From Burkholderiales bacterium RIFCSPHIGHO2_12_FULL_63_20 (GTDB lineage: Bacteria; Pseudomonadota; Gammaproteobacteria; Burkholderiales; Burkholderiaceae_C), in the NCBI GenBank assembly GCA_001770775.1, contig MESA01000033.1:142584-206583 (forward strand): a DNA stretch of 64,000 nucleotides, in the 5' to 3' direction. Made by a program: the position numbers and the translations under genes. The notes beneath the pieces were generated by a model. That model saw only the letters and a program-made list of their open reading frames with translations. It did not search any database and was not told the DNA's origin. Positions 29,272-38,204 of the stretch are shown here, one piece after another (positions within the stretch are counted from its first letter, which is position 1; every line of letters begins with the position of its first letter).

Positions 29272-30525
29272 TCAGACGGCGCGCAAGGCCACCGAACGGG
29301 AGAGCAAACGCTCCATCAACTCGCGCACCGAGCGAATTTGCGAGCCAAACGGCAACTCGCCCACGCCGCGGAAGAACAAGCCCTTCTTGAGATCGCCCCG
29401 CAGTGCAGCCGCCAACTGGTTGTCGATGCAGAACTGTCCCCAGCCTGGCAGGCCATCACGCAAACCACATTGCGCCAGGCAATCAAACGCCTTGGTACAG
29501 CGGTTCTTGGCGTGCACCACCGCCTGCAAGCGGTCTTCGATCTTCAGGTAAGCCTTCAGCCAGGGGGTGGCCACCGCACGGGCTGGCAAACCAGCCACAC
29601 TTGTGAACTCGACCATGTCTTCGTCGCGCGCCTCGGCCAGCACGCGCTTGAACTCGGGGTGGGCATCGCCCTCCTCGGTCACGGCAAACGGCGTGCCCAG
29701 TTGCACGCCCGCCGCGCCCAAGGCCTGCACCCGCTGGATGTCGGCATGAGAGCGGATGCCGCCCGCTGCAATCAGCGGAATGTCTTTCTCGATGCCAGCC
29801 GAGCGCAAAAACGCCAGCGACTCGGGGATCACCCGCTCGAAATCAAAACGCGGATCGTTCAGGTCGGCAATCTTGGCCGCTCCCAGGTGCCCGCCGGCCA
29901 AGCGCGGATGTTCGATCACGATGGCATCGGGCAGGCGCTTCTTGCGCTCCCACTTTTTGACAATGAGTTGCACGCCCCGCGCATCCGACAAGATGGGAAT
30001 CAACAGCGCATCGGGGTGGTCCTGTGCCAAGTCGGGCAGGTCCAAAGGCAATCCAGCCCCCACCACCACCGCATCCACACCCGCCTCCAGCGAAGCGGTC
30101 ACATACCCGGCGTAGTCGCTGACTGCGCGCATCACATTCATCGCAATCAGGCCGCGCCCCTGCGACGCGTCACGCGCCGCCCGGATCTCACGCGCCACCG
30201 CCTCGCGATTGGCCGCGTCCACCTGTCGACGGGTGTCCTCGTCCTGACCGATGCGACTGGACAAGCCCTCGGTGCGCGCCATCAAATCAGGATGGTGGCG
30301 TCGCGCATCCACAGCCGACAAGGTCCCCACGCCGCCCATGGCCGCCACGGTGCCCGCCAAGCGGTGAGCCGACACGCCCACGCCCATACCCCCCTGCACA
30401 ATCGGCAGCAGCTCCCGCCCGCCCAAAGTCATGGACTTCAACCCGCTATCGAACAATTGGGCGGCCAAGGCCTCGTCCATGTAAGCAAAAGGCAGGGAGA
30501 GGGGCTCGGCAAGGTTGGCAGACAT
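29272..30525 (-). CDS. Nitronate monooxygenase/2-nitropropane dioxygenase-like flavoprotein
   Basis: FMN-dependent TIM-barrel protein (417 aa) of the NPD/nitronate monooxygenase family. Visible are PIVQGGMGVGVSAHRLAGTV near the N-terminus, GGVGTLSAVDARRH, and the phosphate-binding IAAGGIRSHADIQRVQALGAAGVQLGT region. A Cys-containing C-terminal segment (CTKAFDCLAQCGL) follows. Members oxidise alkyl nitronates; others in this fold are enoyl-ACP reductases, so the substrate is not certain. It lies 67 nt downstream of the beta-CASP nuclease stop on the same strand. Confidence 0.85.
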   Translation of the reverse strand: MSANLAEPLSLPFAYMDEALAAQLFDSGLKSMTLGGRELLPIVQGGMGVGVSAHRLAGTVAAMGGVGTLSAVDARRHHPDLMARTEGLSSRIGQDEDTRRQVDAANREAVAREIRAARDASQGRGLIAMNVMRAVSDYAGYVTASLEAGVDAVVVGAGLPLDLPDLAQDHPDALLIPILSDARGVQLIVKKWERKKRLPDAIVIEHPRLAGGHLGAAKIADLNDPRFDFERVIPESLAFLRSAGIEKDIPLIAAGGIRSHADIQRVQALGAAGVQLGTPFAVTEEGDAHPEFKRVLAEARDEDMVEFTSVAGLPARAVATPWLKAYLKIEDRLQAVVHAKNRCTKAFDCLAQCGLRDGLPGWGQFCIDNQLAAALRGDLKKGLFFRGVGELPFGSQIRSVRELMERLLSRSVALRAV

Positions 30526-30592
30526 GATCAGGTTCCATCACAAACAGGAACCCGAAGGTAGTCTTCTGATGCCAGCAGGGTCTTGCGTCAGG

Positions 30593-31957
30593 TCAAGTCT
30601 CGTCCAGCTTGAACGTTTCACGGTAATCGGGTACCCGCGCCTTCCAGCCCAACTTTTCCTTGATCTGCAACCGCAAGGTGTCAGCCGACTGGGGCTCACC
30701 ATGCGTGACAAAGACCTGCTGAGGCGCCTTACCCAAGGCGCCCAGCCAGTGCAGCAAATCAGCCTGATCCCCGTGGGCCGACAGCCCTTCGATCTGTGCC
30801 ACCTCGGCCCGGATGGGCACGTACTCGCCAAACATCTTGAGCGATGTGGCCCCAGCCGCCAGAGACGCGCCCCGCGTGCCCCCCGCCTGAAAGCCGCTGA
30901 GCACCACCGTGTTGCGCGAATGCTGCCCGTAGTACGCCAAGTGGTGCAAGATGCGCCCGCCCGTCACCATGCCACTGCCCGCGATGATCACCATCGGATA
31001 GCGCTGCTTCAACAAGGCCTTGGAGTCGTCCACCGTGCGCACGAAACGCGTCATGTCGCGGATGCCCTGCACCTCTTCGGCCGTGAGGCGGTGATCTTCG
31101 TGATGCCGGTCGTACACCTCGGTGGCCGAGATGGCCATCGGACTGTCCAGCACGATCGGCATGTCCGGAATGGCCCGAGCCTGCTTGAGTCGATACAGGG
31201 CATACATGAGGCCCTGCGAGCGGCCCACCGCAAACGCCGGAATCAGCACCACGCCACCGCGCGCCGCCGTACGGCGGATGATGTCGCCCAGCTTGTCAAT
31301 CGGATCGATGGCCGGATGTAGGCGGTCTCCGTAGGTGGACTCCACCACCACCCAGTCGGCCTTCTGACCCGTCTCAGGTGGATACATGACCAGATCATCG
31401 TCCCGCCCCAGGTCGCCTGAGAACAGCACCGACTTGCCACGGTGCTCGATGTGCACGCTCGATGCACCCAGGATGTGGCCGGCTCGCGTGAAGCGCACCT
31501 GAACATCGTCGCCCAGATCGATCGCCCCGCCTTGCGGCACGCGCTTGAGGTGAGACAGGCACAACTGCGCATCCCGCACCGTGTAGAGCGGCTCAGCCGG
31601 CTCATGGCGCGTCGCCTTGTGTCGGTTGCGGTAGCGCGCTTCCTCTTCCTGCAAATGGGCCGTGTCCAGCAAAAGGATTTCGCACAGGTCGGCCGAGGCC
31701 GAGGTGGTCCACACGGGCCCCTTGAACCCGTTGCGCATCAGCAAGGGCAAAGCCCCGCTGTGATCGATGTGGGCATGCGTCAGCAGCACCGCATCCAGGC
31801 TGCGCGGATCGAACGGCAGCTCGTCCCAGTTACGCTCACGCAGGGCCTTGAAGCCCTGGAACAAACCGCAATCGACCAGCAAACGTTTGCCACCCACCTC
31901 GACCAACGTGCGGGAACCGGTGACCGTGTTGGTCGCGCCATAGAACGTCATGTGCAT
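30593..31957 (-). CDS. Beta-CASP metallo-beta-lactamase-fold RNA nuclease
   Basis: A 454-aa protein of the YSH1/CPSF73-like bacterial family. Metal motif THAHIDHSGALP (HxHxDH at 61-66) and the beta-CASP/RMMBL part follow, with SGDLGRDDD, VVESTYGDR, IIAGSGMVTGG and SAHGDQADLL. It is expected to be a zinc-dependent RNase, endo- or 5'-exonuclease; targets are unknown. The start at 31957 is fixed by AAGGAG eight bases upstream and by the family N-terminus MTFYGATNTVTGS. The in-frame extension further upstream overlaps yqjK and is not coding. It is 23 nt after yqjK. Confidence 0.92.
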   Translation of the reverse strand: MHMTFYGATNTVTGSRTLVEVGGKRLLVDCGLFQGFKALRERNWDELPFDPRSLDAVLLTHAHIDHSGALPLLMRNGFKGPVWTTSASADLCEILLLDTAHLQEEEARYRNRHKATRHEPAEPLYTVRDAQLCLSHLKRVPQGGAIDLGDDVQVRFTRAGHILGASSVHIEHRGKSVLFSGDLGRDDDLVMYPPETGQKADWVVVESTYGDRLHPAIDPIDKLGDIIRRTAARGGVVLIPAFAVGRSQGLMYALYRLKQARAIPDMPIVLDSPMAISATEVYDRHHEDHRLTAEEVQGIRDMTRFVRTVDDSKALLKQRYPMVIIAGSGMVTGGRILHHLAYYGQHSRNTVVLSGFQAGGTRGASLAAGATSLKMFGEYVPIRAEVAQIEGLSAHGDQADLLHWLGALGKAPQQVFVTHGEPQSADTLRLQIKEKLGWKARVPDYRETFKLDET

Positions 31958-31980
31958 CGCGCGCACTCCTTGGGAAAATC

Positions 31981-32310
31981 TCAGGATCGGCTCGACCGCT
32001 GCTGCCACTGCCCCCACAAACGCACAGCCAGCGGCAACACGCGCCGCACGGTCGACCACAGGCCCAGGGAACGGGCCGCCAACCCCAGGATCGCCTTGGG
32101 CCGCCAGGCCAGTATCAATGCCGCTGCCCCAGCCACCAAAGCCGGATGCGCCCGCACCCACTGTCCACCAGCCTTCACGCGGTCGGCCACCCGCACGGCT
32201 GGCGCGAGAACCTGCCGTGTCTGGATGGCCAGCATCTGGCGCTGGACCGCACTGCGCTGAAGCAACATCAGCTTGCGAAGCTGCAAATCTTCGTGCCGCA
32301 ACCGCTTCAT
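31981..32310 (-). CDS. yqjK: YqjK-like small membrane-associated protein
   Basis: A 109-aa basic protein with a charged N-terminus (MKRLRHEDLQLRKLMLLQRS) and one hydrophobic segment (PALVAGAAALILAW) near residue 58. It is placed as YqjK-like by position after yqjD and yqjE and by general character; sequence resemblance to the E. coli protein is weak. The start overlaps the yqjE stop (ATGA). Confidence 0.7.
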   Translation of the reverse strand: MKRLRHEDLQLRKLMLLQRSAVQRQMLAIQTRQVLAPAVRVADRVKAGGQWVRAHPALVAGAAALILAWRPKAILGLAARSLGLWSTVRRVLPLAVRLWGQWQQRSSRS

Positions 32311-32747
32311 GGCTTGCGCTCCGCATCGTCTGACGGCGCATGCACGGTCGCCGCAGGCATCAATGCATGGCGATCGGCATCGAGCTCGGCCAGCGTCGCA
32401 GCCAGCATCTGACCTGATTCACGCAACAGCGCCTTCGCCCTGTGCATGGCCCAGGCACTGATCAGCGCAAACGCCAACGTCATCAAGCCCACAACCAAAA
32501 GACGATGGCTGTCCCAGAACAGCACCGTGATGAACACGGCGGCAAAGGCCAGCGTGAAACAGCCCACCAGAACACCCACGGCGCCCCAGGCCACCGTAGC
32601 CAGAAGGCGCCGCTTCTCTTCTTCAACTTCGGTGACGAGCAACTCCAGCCGCGTGTGGAAGATGGCCAGCAACGTGGCCATCAAGCCTTGCAGCGAAGCA
32701 CCCAGTCCCCGGCCCTGCGATGAGGGCCCGTTGGACGGATTGGTCAT
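32307..32747 (-). CDS. yqjE: YqjE/phage-holin-superfamily membrane protein
   Basis: A 146-aa inner-membrane protein. A cytosolic amphipathic segment (LELLVTEVEEEKRRL) precedes two transmembrane helices (AWGAVGVLVGCFTLAFAAVFI and LLVVGLMTLAFALISAWAM), the pattern of the YqjE family (Pfam phage holin superfamily III type). In enterobacteria it is co-transcribed with yqjD and yqjK and linked to envelope or stationary-phase stress. The role is inferred from family. Confidence 0.85.
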   Translation of the reverse strand: MTNPSNGPSSQGRGLGASLQGLMATLLAIFHTRLELLVTEVEEEKRRLLATVAWGAVGVLVGCFTLAFAAVFITVLFWDSHRLLVVGLMTLAFALISAWAMHRAKALLRESGQMLAATLAELDADRHALMPAATVHAPSDDAERKP

Positions 32748-32768
32748 GCTCGGCTCACGCCGCGTCGA

Positions 32769-33080
32769 TCAACGACGACCAATCAGGATGCCCACCAACA
32801 AGCCCACGCCCGCGGCCACGCTGACCGACTTCCAGGGGTTGTCATGCACATACCCGTCTGTGGCCTTGGCTGCGGCCTTGGCCTTGTCCACCACCGCCGC
32901 CTGGGCGTCGATCAGACCGTCCTTGGCATGGGACAGCGTGGCCTGAACGCGGGTGCGCAACTCTGCAATGCCGCCGCTCGCGTCGTCCGCCGTGGCGGCC
33001 AGCAGGGCTTCGGCATCAGCCATCACCAGCTTCAGGTCGCTCATCAACTTGTCTTTCTGGTTCGAGGTCATCTCGCTCAT
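32769..33080 (-). CDS. yqjD: YqjD/ElaB-type DUF883 C-tail-anchored protein
   Basis: A 103-aa protein: a helical charged body (LKLVMADAEALLAATADDASGG...), then NPWKSVSVAAGVGLLVGILIGRR, the C-terminal single-span anchor ending in GRR that defines DUF883. E. coli YqjD tethers ribosomes to the membrane in stationary phase; that role here is by family only. AAGGAG lies six bases before the ATG. It is first of the yqjD-E-K set, 28 nt after uspA. Confidence 0.92.
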   Translation of the reverse strand: MSEMTSNQKDKLMSDLKLVMADAEALLAATADDASGGIAELRTRVQATLSHAKDGLIDAQAAVVDKAKAAAKATDGYVHDNPWKSVSVAAGVGLLVGILIGRR

Positions 33081-33108
33081 GGTCAGCTCCTTGTGGTTAA
33101 TAAATAAA

Positions 33109-33555
33109 TCAATGTAGTACCAATAGCGGCACCTGGGAATGGGCGAGCACGCTCTTTGTCAACGAACCGTGAATGAGCGCATCCAAGCCATGACGTCCGT
33201 GTGAGGCCATCACGATCAGATCACAGTGCCGCTGCTCAGCCATGTCGGCAATGGCCTGCTGCACGTTGTCGGTGATGACGAACTGACCATCGAACGCCAC
33301 ACCGGCCTGACGCGCTTTTTCTGCAAAGGCCAACAGAATCTCACGGGCATGGGCCTCGCAACGCTTCTCGTGCTCCTGGAAGGTCTCCACATCGTAGGCG
33401 ACGGCAGCCTGCTCCACAACCAGCACAGGCAAAGGCGGCTCGGCGGTGAAGCCTGTGATCGACGCGCCCAGCATCTTGGCCAAGCCAATGCTGTGTTCAA
33501 TGGCCTTGTCACACAACTCGCTGCCATCCACCGGCACCAACAAATGTTCGTACAT
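33109..33555 (-). CDS. uspA: Universal stress protein, UspA family
   Basis: A 148-aa Usp-fold protein: YEHLLVPVDGSELCDKAIEHS N-terminus and the ATP-binding signature VMASHGRHGLDALIHGSLTKSVL (the G2xG9xGS/T type pattern) near the C-terminus, so probably ATP-binding. The ATG at 33555 is preferred because GGAGGTG lies five bases upstream; the longer frame starts inside that ribosome site. It may head an operon with yqjD-E-K. Confidence 0.95.
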   Translation of the reverse strand: MYEHLLVPVDGSELCDKAIEHSIGLAKMLGASITGFTAEPPLPVLVVEQAAVAYDVETFQEHEKRCEAHAREILLAFAEKARQAGVAFDGQFVITDNVQQAIADMAEQRHCDLIVMASHGRHGLDALIHGSLTKSVLAHSQVPLLVLH

Positions 33556-33642
33556 GCGCACCTCCATGCTTTCGGGCCGGTCTCGTCAATGGACTGGCCT
33601 CATGCCCATCCTATGACCATCCCCCGCTCACGCCAAGTCCAC

Positions 33643-33658
33643 ATGATGACACCATCAT
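33643..33658. promoter_or_regulatory. Inverted repeat upstream of uspA
   Basis: ATGATG-ACAC-CATCAT, a perfect six-base inverted repeat about 90 bp before the uspA start and about 140 bp before valS. A TAGGAT sequence on the minus strand at about 33609-33614 could be a -10 element. The repeat could be an activator or repressor site; the half-site does not exactly match FNR or CRP spacing. Confidence 0.35.
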
Positions 33659-33797
33659 CTGAAAGGGCCAAGGACTTGATTCAGCTCATGAAAGAAGAGG
33701 TGACGCACCGTCTCTGCAACACGCACGCGTGCACCTAAAATGGCACGTTGCTGCTGAGACTGCTGTGCCACACCGGTGCGGCCTGCCGACCCACACC

Positions 33798-36644
33798 ATG
33801 ACCGAACTCGCCAAATCTTACGATCCCGCTCCCATTGAAGCCCAATATGGTCCCCAGTGGGAACAGCGCGGCCTGTACAAGCCCACGCTCGACGAGTCCA
33901 AACCCTCCTTCTGCATCCAGTTGCCGCCCCCCAATGTAACCGGCACGCTGCACATGGGACACGCCTTCAACCAGACCATCATGGACTCGTTGACGCGCTA
34001 CCACCGCATGAAGGGCCACAACACCTTGTGGATCCCCGGCACTGACCACGCCGGCATCGCCACCCAGATCGTGGTCGAGCGCCAGCTGCAGGAAAAGGGC
34101 CAGAGCCGTCACGACTTGGGCCGCAAGAACTTCGTCGCCAAGATCTGGGAATGGAAGGAGCAATCCGGCTCCACCATCACTCAGCAGATGCGCCGCATGG
34201 GTGACTCGGTCTCGTGGGAGCACGAGTACTTCACCATGGACGACAAGCTGTCCAAGGTCGTGAGCGACACCTTCGTCAAACTGTACGAAGAAGGCCTGAT
34301 CTACCGTGGCAAACGCCTGGTCAGCTGGGACCCGATCCTCAAGTCCGCCGTGTCCGACCTCGAAGTCGAGAGCGAGGAAGAAGACGGTTCGATGTGGCAC
34401 ATCCGCTACCCCATTGAGGGCAGCGATGAAACCCTGGTCGTGGCCACCACCCGCCCCGAAACCATGCTGGGCGACACCGCCGTCATGGTTCACCCTGAAG
34501 ACGAGCGCTATGCCCATCTGATCGGCAAGCTGGTCAAGCTGCCCATCACCGGCCGCCTCGTGCCCGTGATCGCCGACGAACACGTCGACAAGGAATTTGG
34601 CACCGGCGTTGTCAAGGTCACCCCCGCCCACGACACCAACGACTACCAGGTCGGCCAGCGCCACAACCTGCCGATGATCACCATCTTCACGCTCGATGCG
34701 CAAGTGGTGTCGCACCTGGAAGAGATCCCCGAGGCCTACCGCGGCCTGGACCGCTTCGTGGCCCGCAAGGCCCTGGTGGCCCAGCTCGAAACCGAAGGCC
34801 TGTTGGTCGAGGTCAAAAAGCACAAGCTGATGGTGCCCCGCTGCGCCCGCACCGGCCAGATCATCGAACCCATGCTGACGGACCAGTGGTTCGTCGCCAT
34901 GACCAAGCCCGGCGCCCAAGGCAAGTCGATTGCCGAGCAAGCCATTGAGGCCGTGGAATCGGGTGAGGTCAAGTTCGTTCCCGAGAACTGGGTCAACACC
35001 TACAACCAGTGGATGAAGAACATCCAGGACTGGTGTATCAGCCGTCAACTGTGGTGGGGCCATCAGATCCCGGCATGGTACGGCAGCAACGGCGAAATCT
35101 TCGTGGCTCGCAACGAAGACGAAGCCCGCACCCGCGCCAAGGCCGCCGGCTACGAGGGCGAGCTGACCCGCGACGAAGACGTGCTCGACACCTGGTACTC
35201 GTCCGCGCTGGTGCCCTTCTCCACCCTGGGCTGGCCTGAACAGACCAAGGAAATGGACTTGTTTCTGCCTTCGTCGGTGCTGGTCACCGGCTACGACATC
35301 ATTTTCTTCTGGGTTGCCCGGATGATCATGATGACCAAGCACTTCACTGGCAAGGTGCCGTTCAAGCATGTCTACATCCACGGGCTGGTGCGCGACGCCC
35401 AGGGCCAGAAGATGTCCAAGTCCGAAGGCAATGTGCTCGACCCGGTCGACCTGATTGACGGCATTGAGCTGGCTCCGCTGCTCGACAAGCGCACCACCGG
35501 CCTGCGCAAGCCCGAGACCGCCCCCAAGGTCCGCAAGAACACCGAAAAGGAGTTCCCGGATGGCATCCCTGGCTACGGTGCCGACGCGCTGCGCTTCACC
35601 TTTGCCGCGCTGGCCAGCCTGGGCCGCAGCATCAACTTCGACAGCAAGCGCTGCGAGGGCTACCGCAACTTCTGCAACAAGCTGTGGAACGCCACCAAGT
35701 TTGTGCTGATGAACACCGAAGGCCAGGACTGCGGTCTGAACCTCGACAAGGAACCCGGCCAGTGCGCCGCCACGGGCTACCTGGACTTCAGCCCGGCTGA
35801 CCGCTGGATCGTGTCCGAACTGCAGCGCTTGGAAGCCGCTGTCGAACAAGGTTTCACCGAGTTCCGTCTGGACAACGTCGCCAACGCCATCTACCAGTTC
35901 GTGTGGGACGAGTACTGCGACTGGTACATCGAGATTGCCAAGGCCCAGCTCAACGCCGCCAAAGACAGCGGTAACGAAGCCCAGGCCCGCGCCACCCGTC
36001 GCACGTTGATCCGCGTGCTGGAAACCGTGCTGCGCCTGCTGCACCCCATCACGCCCTTCATCACCGAAGAGCTGTGGCAAGTGGTGGCGCCTGTGGCCGG
36101 ACGCAAGACCGCTGACGCGGACGACACCATCGTGGTCGCCCCCTATCCTCAGGCCGACCTGAGCAAGGTCTGCGCCGAATCCGACGCCTGGGTGGCCAAG
36201 CTCAAAGCCATCGTCGGCACCACCCGCAACCTGCGCAGCGAGATGAACCTCTCGCCCGCCGAGCGCATGCCGCTGCTCGTGACGGGCGACGCCGAGTTCA
36301 TCTCTAAGGCTGCCCCGGTGCTCAAGGCCTTGGGCAAGCTCAGCGAGGTCAAACAGCTGGACGAAGCCGCTTTCGCCGAAGCCACCGCCCTGGCGCCTGT
36401 GGCCGTGCAAGGTGATGCCCGTCTGGCGCTGCACGTCGAAATCGACGTGGACGCCGAGAAGGAGCGCTTGACCAAGGAAATCAAGCGACTTGAAGGGGAG
36501 ATCGCCAAGGCCCAAGCCAAGCTCGGCAACGAGAGCTTCGTGGCCCGTGCCCCCGCAGCCGTGGTGGACCAGGAAAAGCAACGCATGGCCGACTTTGGCG
36601 CCACGCTGGAGCGGGTGCAACAGCAGTTCAACCGCCTGGGTTGA
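33798..36644 (+). CDS. valS: Valyl-tRNA synthetase
   Basis: Class I aminoacyl-tRNA synthetase (948 aa) charging tRNA-Val. HIGH-type motif in [15 protein letters not shown], editing-domain sequence [16 protein letters not shown], the catalytic KMSKS in [14 protein letters not shown], the anticodon-binding helical domain ([13 protein letters not shown]) and a C-terminal coiled-coil arm ([20 protein letters not shown]). The ATG at 33798 is chosen by the family N-terminus [10 protein letters not shown]. It is 36 nt before galU. Confidence 0.98.
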   Translation: MTELAKSYDPAPIEAQYGPQWEQRGLYKPTLDESKPSFCIQLPPPNVTGTLHMGHAFNQTIMDSLTRYHRMKGHNTLWIPGTDHAGIATQIVVERQLQEKGQSRHDLGRKNFVAKIWEWKEQSGSTITQQMRRMGDSVSWEHEYFTMDDKLSKVVSDTFVKLYEEGLIYRGKRLVSWDPILKSAVSDLEVESEEEDGSMWHIRYPIEGSDETLVVATTRPETMLGDTAVMVHPEDERYAHLIGKLVKLPITGRLVPVIADEHVDKEFGTGVVKVTPAHDTNDYQVGQRHNLPMITIFTLDAQVVSHLEEIPEAYRGLDRFVARKALVAQLETEGLLVEVKKHKLMVPRCARTGQIIEPMLTDQWFVAMTKPGAQGKSIAEQAIEAVESGEVKFVPENWVNTYNQWMKNIQDWCISRQLWWGHQIPAWYGSNGEIFVARNEDEARTRAKAAGYEGELTRDEDVLDTWYSSALVPFSTLGWPEQTKEMDLFLPSSVLVTGYDIIFFWVARMIMMTKHFTGKVPFKHVYIHGLVRDAQGQKMSKSEGNVLDPVDLIDGIELAPLLDKRTTGLRKPETAPKVRKNTEKEFPDGIPGYGADALRFTFAALASLGRSINFDSKRCEGYRNFCNKLWNATKFVLMNTEGQDCGLNLDKEPGQCAATGYLDFSPADRWIVSELQRLEAAVEQGFTEFRLDNVANAIYQFVWDEYCDWYIEIAKAQLNAAKDSGNEAQARATRRTLIRVLETVLRLLHPITPFITEELWQVVAPVAGRKTADADDTIVVAPYPQADLSKVCAESDAWVAKLKAIVGTTRNLRSEMNLSPAERMPLLVTGDAEFISKAAPVLKALGKLSEVKQLDEAAFAEATALAPVAVQGDARLALHVEIDVDAEKERLTKEIKRLEGEIAKAQAKLGNESFVARAPAAVVDQEKQRMADFGATLERVQQQFNRLG

Positions 36645-36680
36645 TTGCCCACCCGGAACATCACACCAAGGATTCGATCT

Positions 36681-37550
36681 GTGAGCATCACCAAGGCCAT
36701 CTTCCCGGTGGCGGGCCTGGGTACCCGTTTTCTTCCCGCGACCAAAGCGCAGCCCAAGGAAATGCTGCCGGTGGTGGACAAGCCCCTGATTCAGTACGCT
36801 GTGGAAGAGGCTTACAACGCTGGCATCCGCGAAATGATCTTCGTGACGGGCCGCCACAAGCGCGCCATTGAAGACCACTTCGACACCGCGTTCGAGTTGG
36901 AGTACGAGCTGGCACAGGCCGGCAAAAATGAGCTGCTTGAATTGGTGCACTCCATCAAGCCTGCCGACATGGAATGCGTGTTCGTGCGTCAGCCCAAGAG
37001 CCTGGGCCTGGGCCATGCCGTGCTGTGCGGCGAGCGCCTCGTGCGCGGCGAGCCTTTCGCCGTCTTGCTGGCCGACGACCTGATGGTGGGCGACACTCCG
37101 GTGCTCAAGCAGATGGTGCAACAGTTTGAGGCTTTTCAAGGCTCCATCCTGGCCGTGCAGGAAGTGCCGGCCGAACACACCAAACGCTACGGCATCGTGG
37201 CGGGCCAGATGCACAGTGACCGCGTCGTGGACGTGTCCCAGATTGTCGAGAAGCCTGCGCCGGAGGTGGCGCCGTCGCGTCTGGGCGTGGCAGGCCGCTA
37301 CATCCTCACGCCTGCGGTGTTCGAGCAAATTCGCATGCAGCCACGTGGGGTCGGCAATGAGATTCAACTGACGGATGGCATTGCGGGGTTGCTGCGCTCC
37401 GAAAAGGTGTACGCCTACCGCTATGAGGGCAAGCGTTACGACTGCGGCAGCAAGGAAGGTTTCCTGGAGGCCAACGTGGAACTGGCCCTACAGCACCCAC
37501 AGGTGGGCGCCTGGTTCAAGCAGTACCTGAAGGCCCTGCCACTCGACTGA
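36681..37550 (+). CDS. galU: UTP-glucose-1-phosphate uridylyltransferase
   Basis: Nucleotidyltransferase (289 aa) making UDP-glucose for polysaccharide and LPS synthesis. It has [21 protein letters not shown] with the signature GxGxRxxPxTK, then [27 protein letters not shown] and [11 protein letters not shown]. The GTG start is preferred (AAGGA nine bases upstream; protein begins [11 protein letters not shown]). It is probably cotranscribed with valS and ends before a strong hairpin shared with aroK. Confidence 0.97.
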   Translation: MSITKAIFPVAGLGTRFLPATKAQPKEMLPVVDKPLIQYAVEEAYNAGIREMIFVTGRHKRAIEDHFDTAFELEYELAQAGKNELLELVHSIKPADMECVFVRQPKSLGLGHAVLCGERLVRGEPFAVLLADDLMVGDTPVLKQMVQQFEAFQGSILAVQEVPAEHTKRYGIVAGQMHSDRVVDVSQIVEKPAPEVAPSRLGVAGRYILTPAVFEQIRMQPRGVGNEIQLTDGIAGLLRSEKVYAYRYEGKRYDCGSKEGFLEANVELALQHPQVGAWFKQYLKALPLD

Positions 37551-37582
37551 GGGCGTTCACCCCGCACCTTGCATACCAAAAC

Positions 37583-37610
37583 AAACAGGGGCCTGGTCAG
37601 GCCCCTGTTT
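37583..37610. terminator. Bidirectional intrinsic terminator between galU and aroK
   Basis: Perfect 12-bp stem (AAACAGGGGCCT / AGGCCCCTGTTT) with a GGTC loop. The A/T ends of the stem supply short U tracts in both directions. It sits in the 89-nt gap between two convergent genes. Confidence 0.85.
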
Positions 37611-37639
37611 CATGATGCGATGCACGCTTGACTTGCTTC

Positions 37640-38200
37640 TCAACTCTTGGCGGTTGACACGGAGCTGAACTGAGGCGTGGTCAGCAAACCCGCCATCTCC
37701 AGTTGCATCATGATCATGTTGACCAAAGTGGCCACCGAAGGTCGACCTGTGTCCACGCTGTAATGCGCCACTTCTTCGTAGAGCGGATGGCGCAGGTCGT
37801 ACAACTCACGTAACTTGGCCTGCGGATCAGCCACCTGCAGCAGAGGGCGCTGCGTGTCGTGGCGCAGGCGACGGTACAGCTCTTCGGGAGAAGAGCGCAA
37901 GTAGATCACGGTGGTGCGGTCGCGCAGGTGGGCCCGATTGGCTGGCCGTAACACCGCGCCGCCGCCTGTAGCAATGATCAACGGCTCACCTTCGTGACGC
38001 GTCAGCTCATCCAGGACGGCTTCTTCCTGATCCCTGAAGGCGGCTTCACCGTGCTTCTCAAAAAAGGAGCGGATCGGCATGCCGATCCGCTCTTCGAGCA
38101 ACGCATCAGAGTCGATGAATCGAGCCCCGATGCGCTTGGCCAGTTGCCGACCGACGGTGGATTTACCACCGCCGGGCAGGCCGACGAGAGAGATGGTCAT
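37640..38200 (-). CDS. aroK: Shikimate kinase
   Basis: P-loop kinase (186 aa) phosphorylating shikimate in aromatic amino-acid synthesis. N-terminus MTISLVGLPGGGKSTVGRQLA with Walker A GLPGGGKST (7-15), shikimate-binding Asp in FIDSDALLEERIG, Arg region SFFEKHGEAAFRDQEE, and ATGGGAVLRPANR. It starts 4 nt after the Ig-like lipoprotein stop, so it is read as the last gene of the pilM-Q unit. aroB, its usual downstream partner, is absent: the next gene is convergent galU. Confidence 0.97.
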   Translation of the reverse strand: MTISLVGLPGGGKSTVGRQLAKRIGARFIDSDALLEERIGMPIRSFFEKHGEAAFRDQEEAVLDELTRHEGEPLIIATGGGAVLRPANRAHLRDRTTVIYLRSSPEELYRRLRHDTQRPLLQVADPQAKLRELYDLRHPLYEEVAHYSVDTGRPSVATLVNMIMMQLEMAGLLTTPQFSSVSTAKS

Positions 38201-38204
38201 TGCA

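Noticed and set aside
31958-32341. N-terminal extension of the beta-CASP nuclease by 128 codons
   Set aside because: It would overlap yqjK and yqjE, has no family character, and a good ribosome site precedes the ATG at 31957.
33735-37367. 1210-codon open frame antisense to valS and galU
   Set aside because: It mirrors codon bias of the GC-rich genes on the other strand. The plus-strand frames carry full ValS and GalU motifs; the antisense translation has no recognisable domain.
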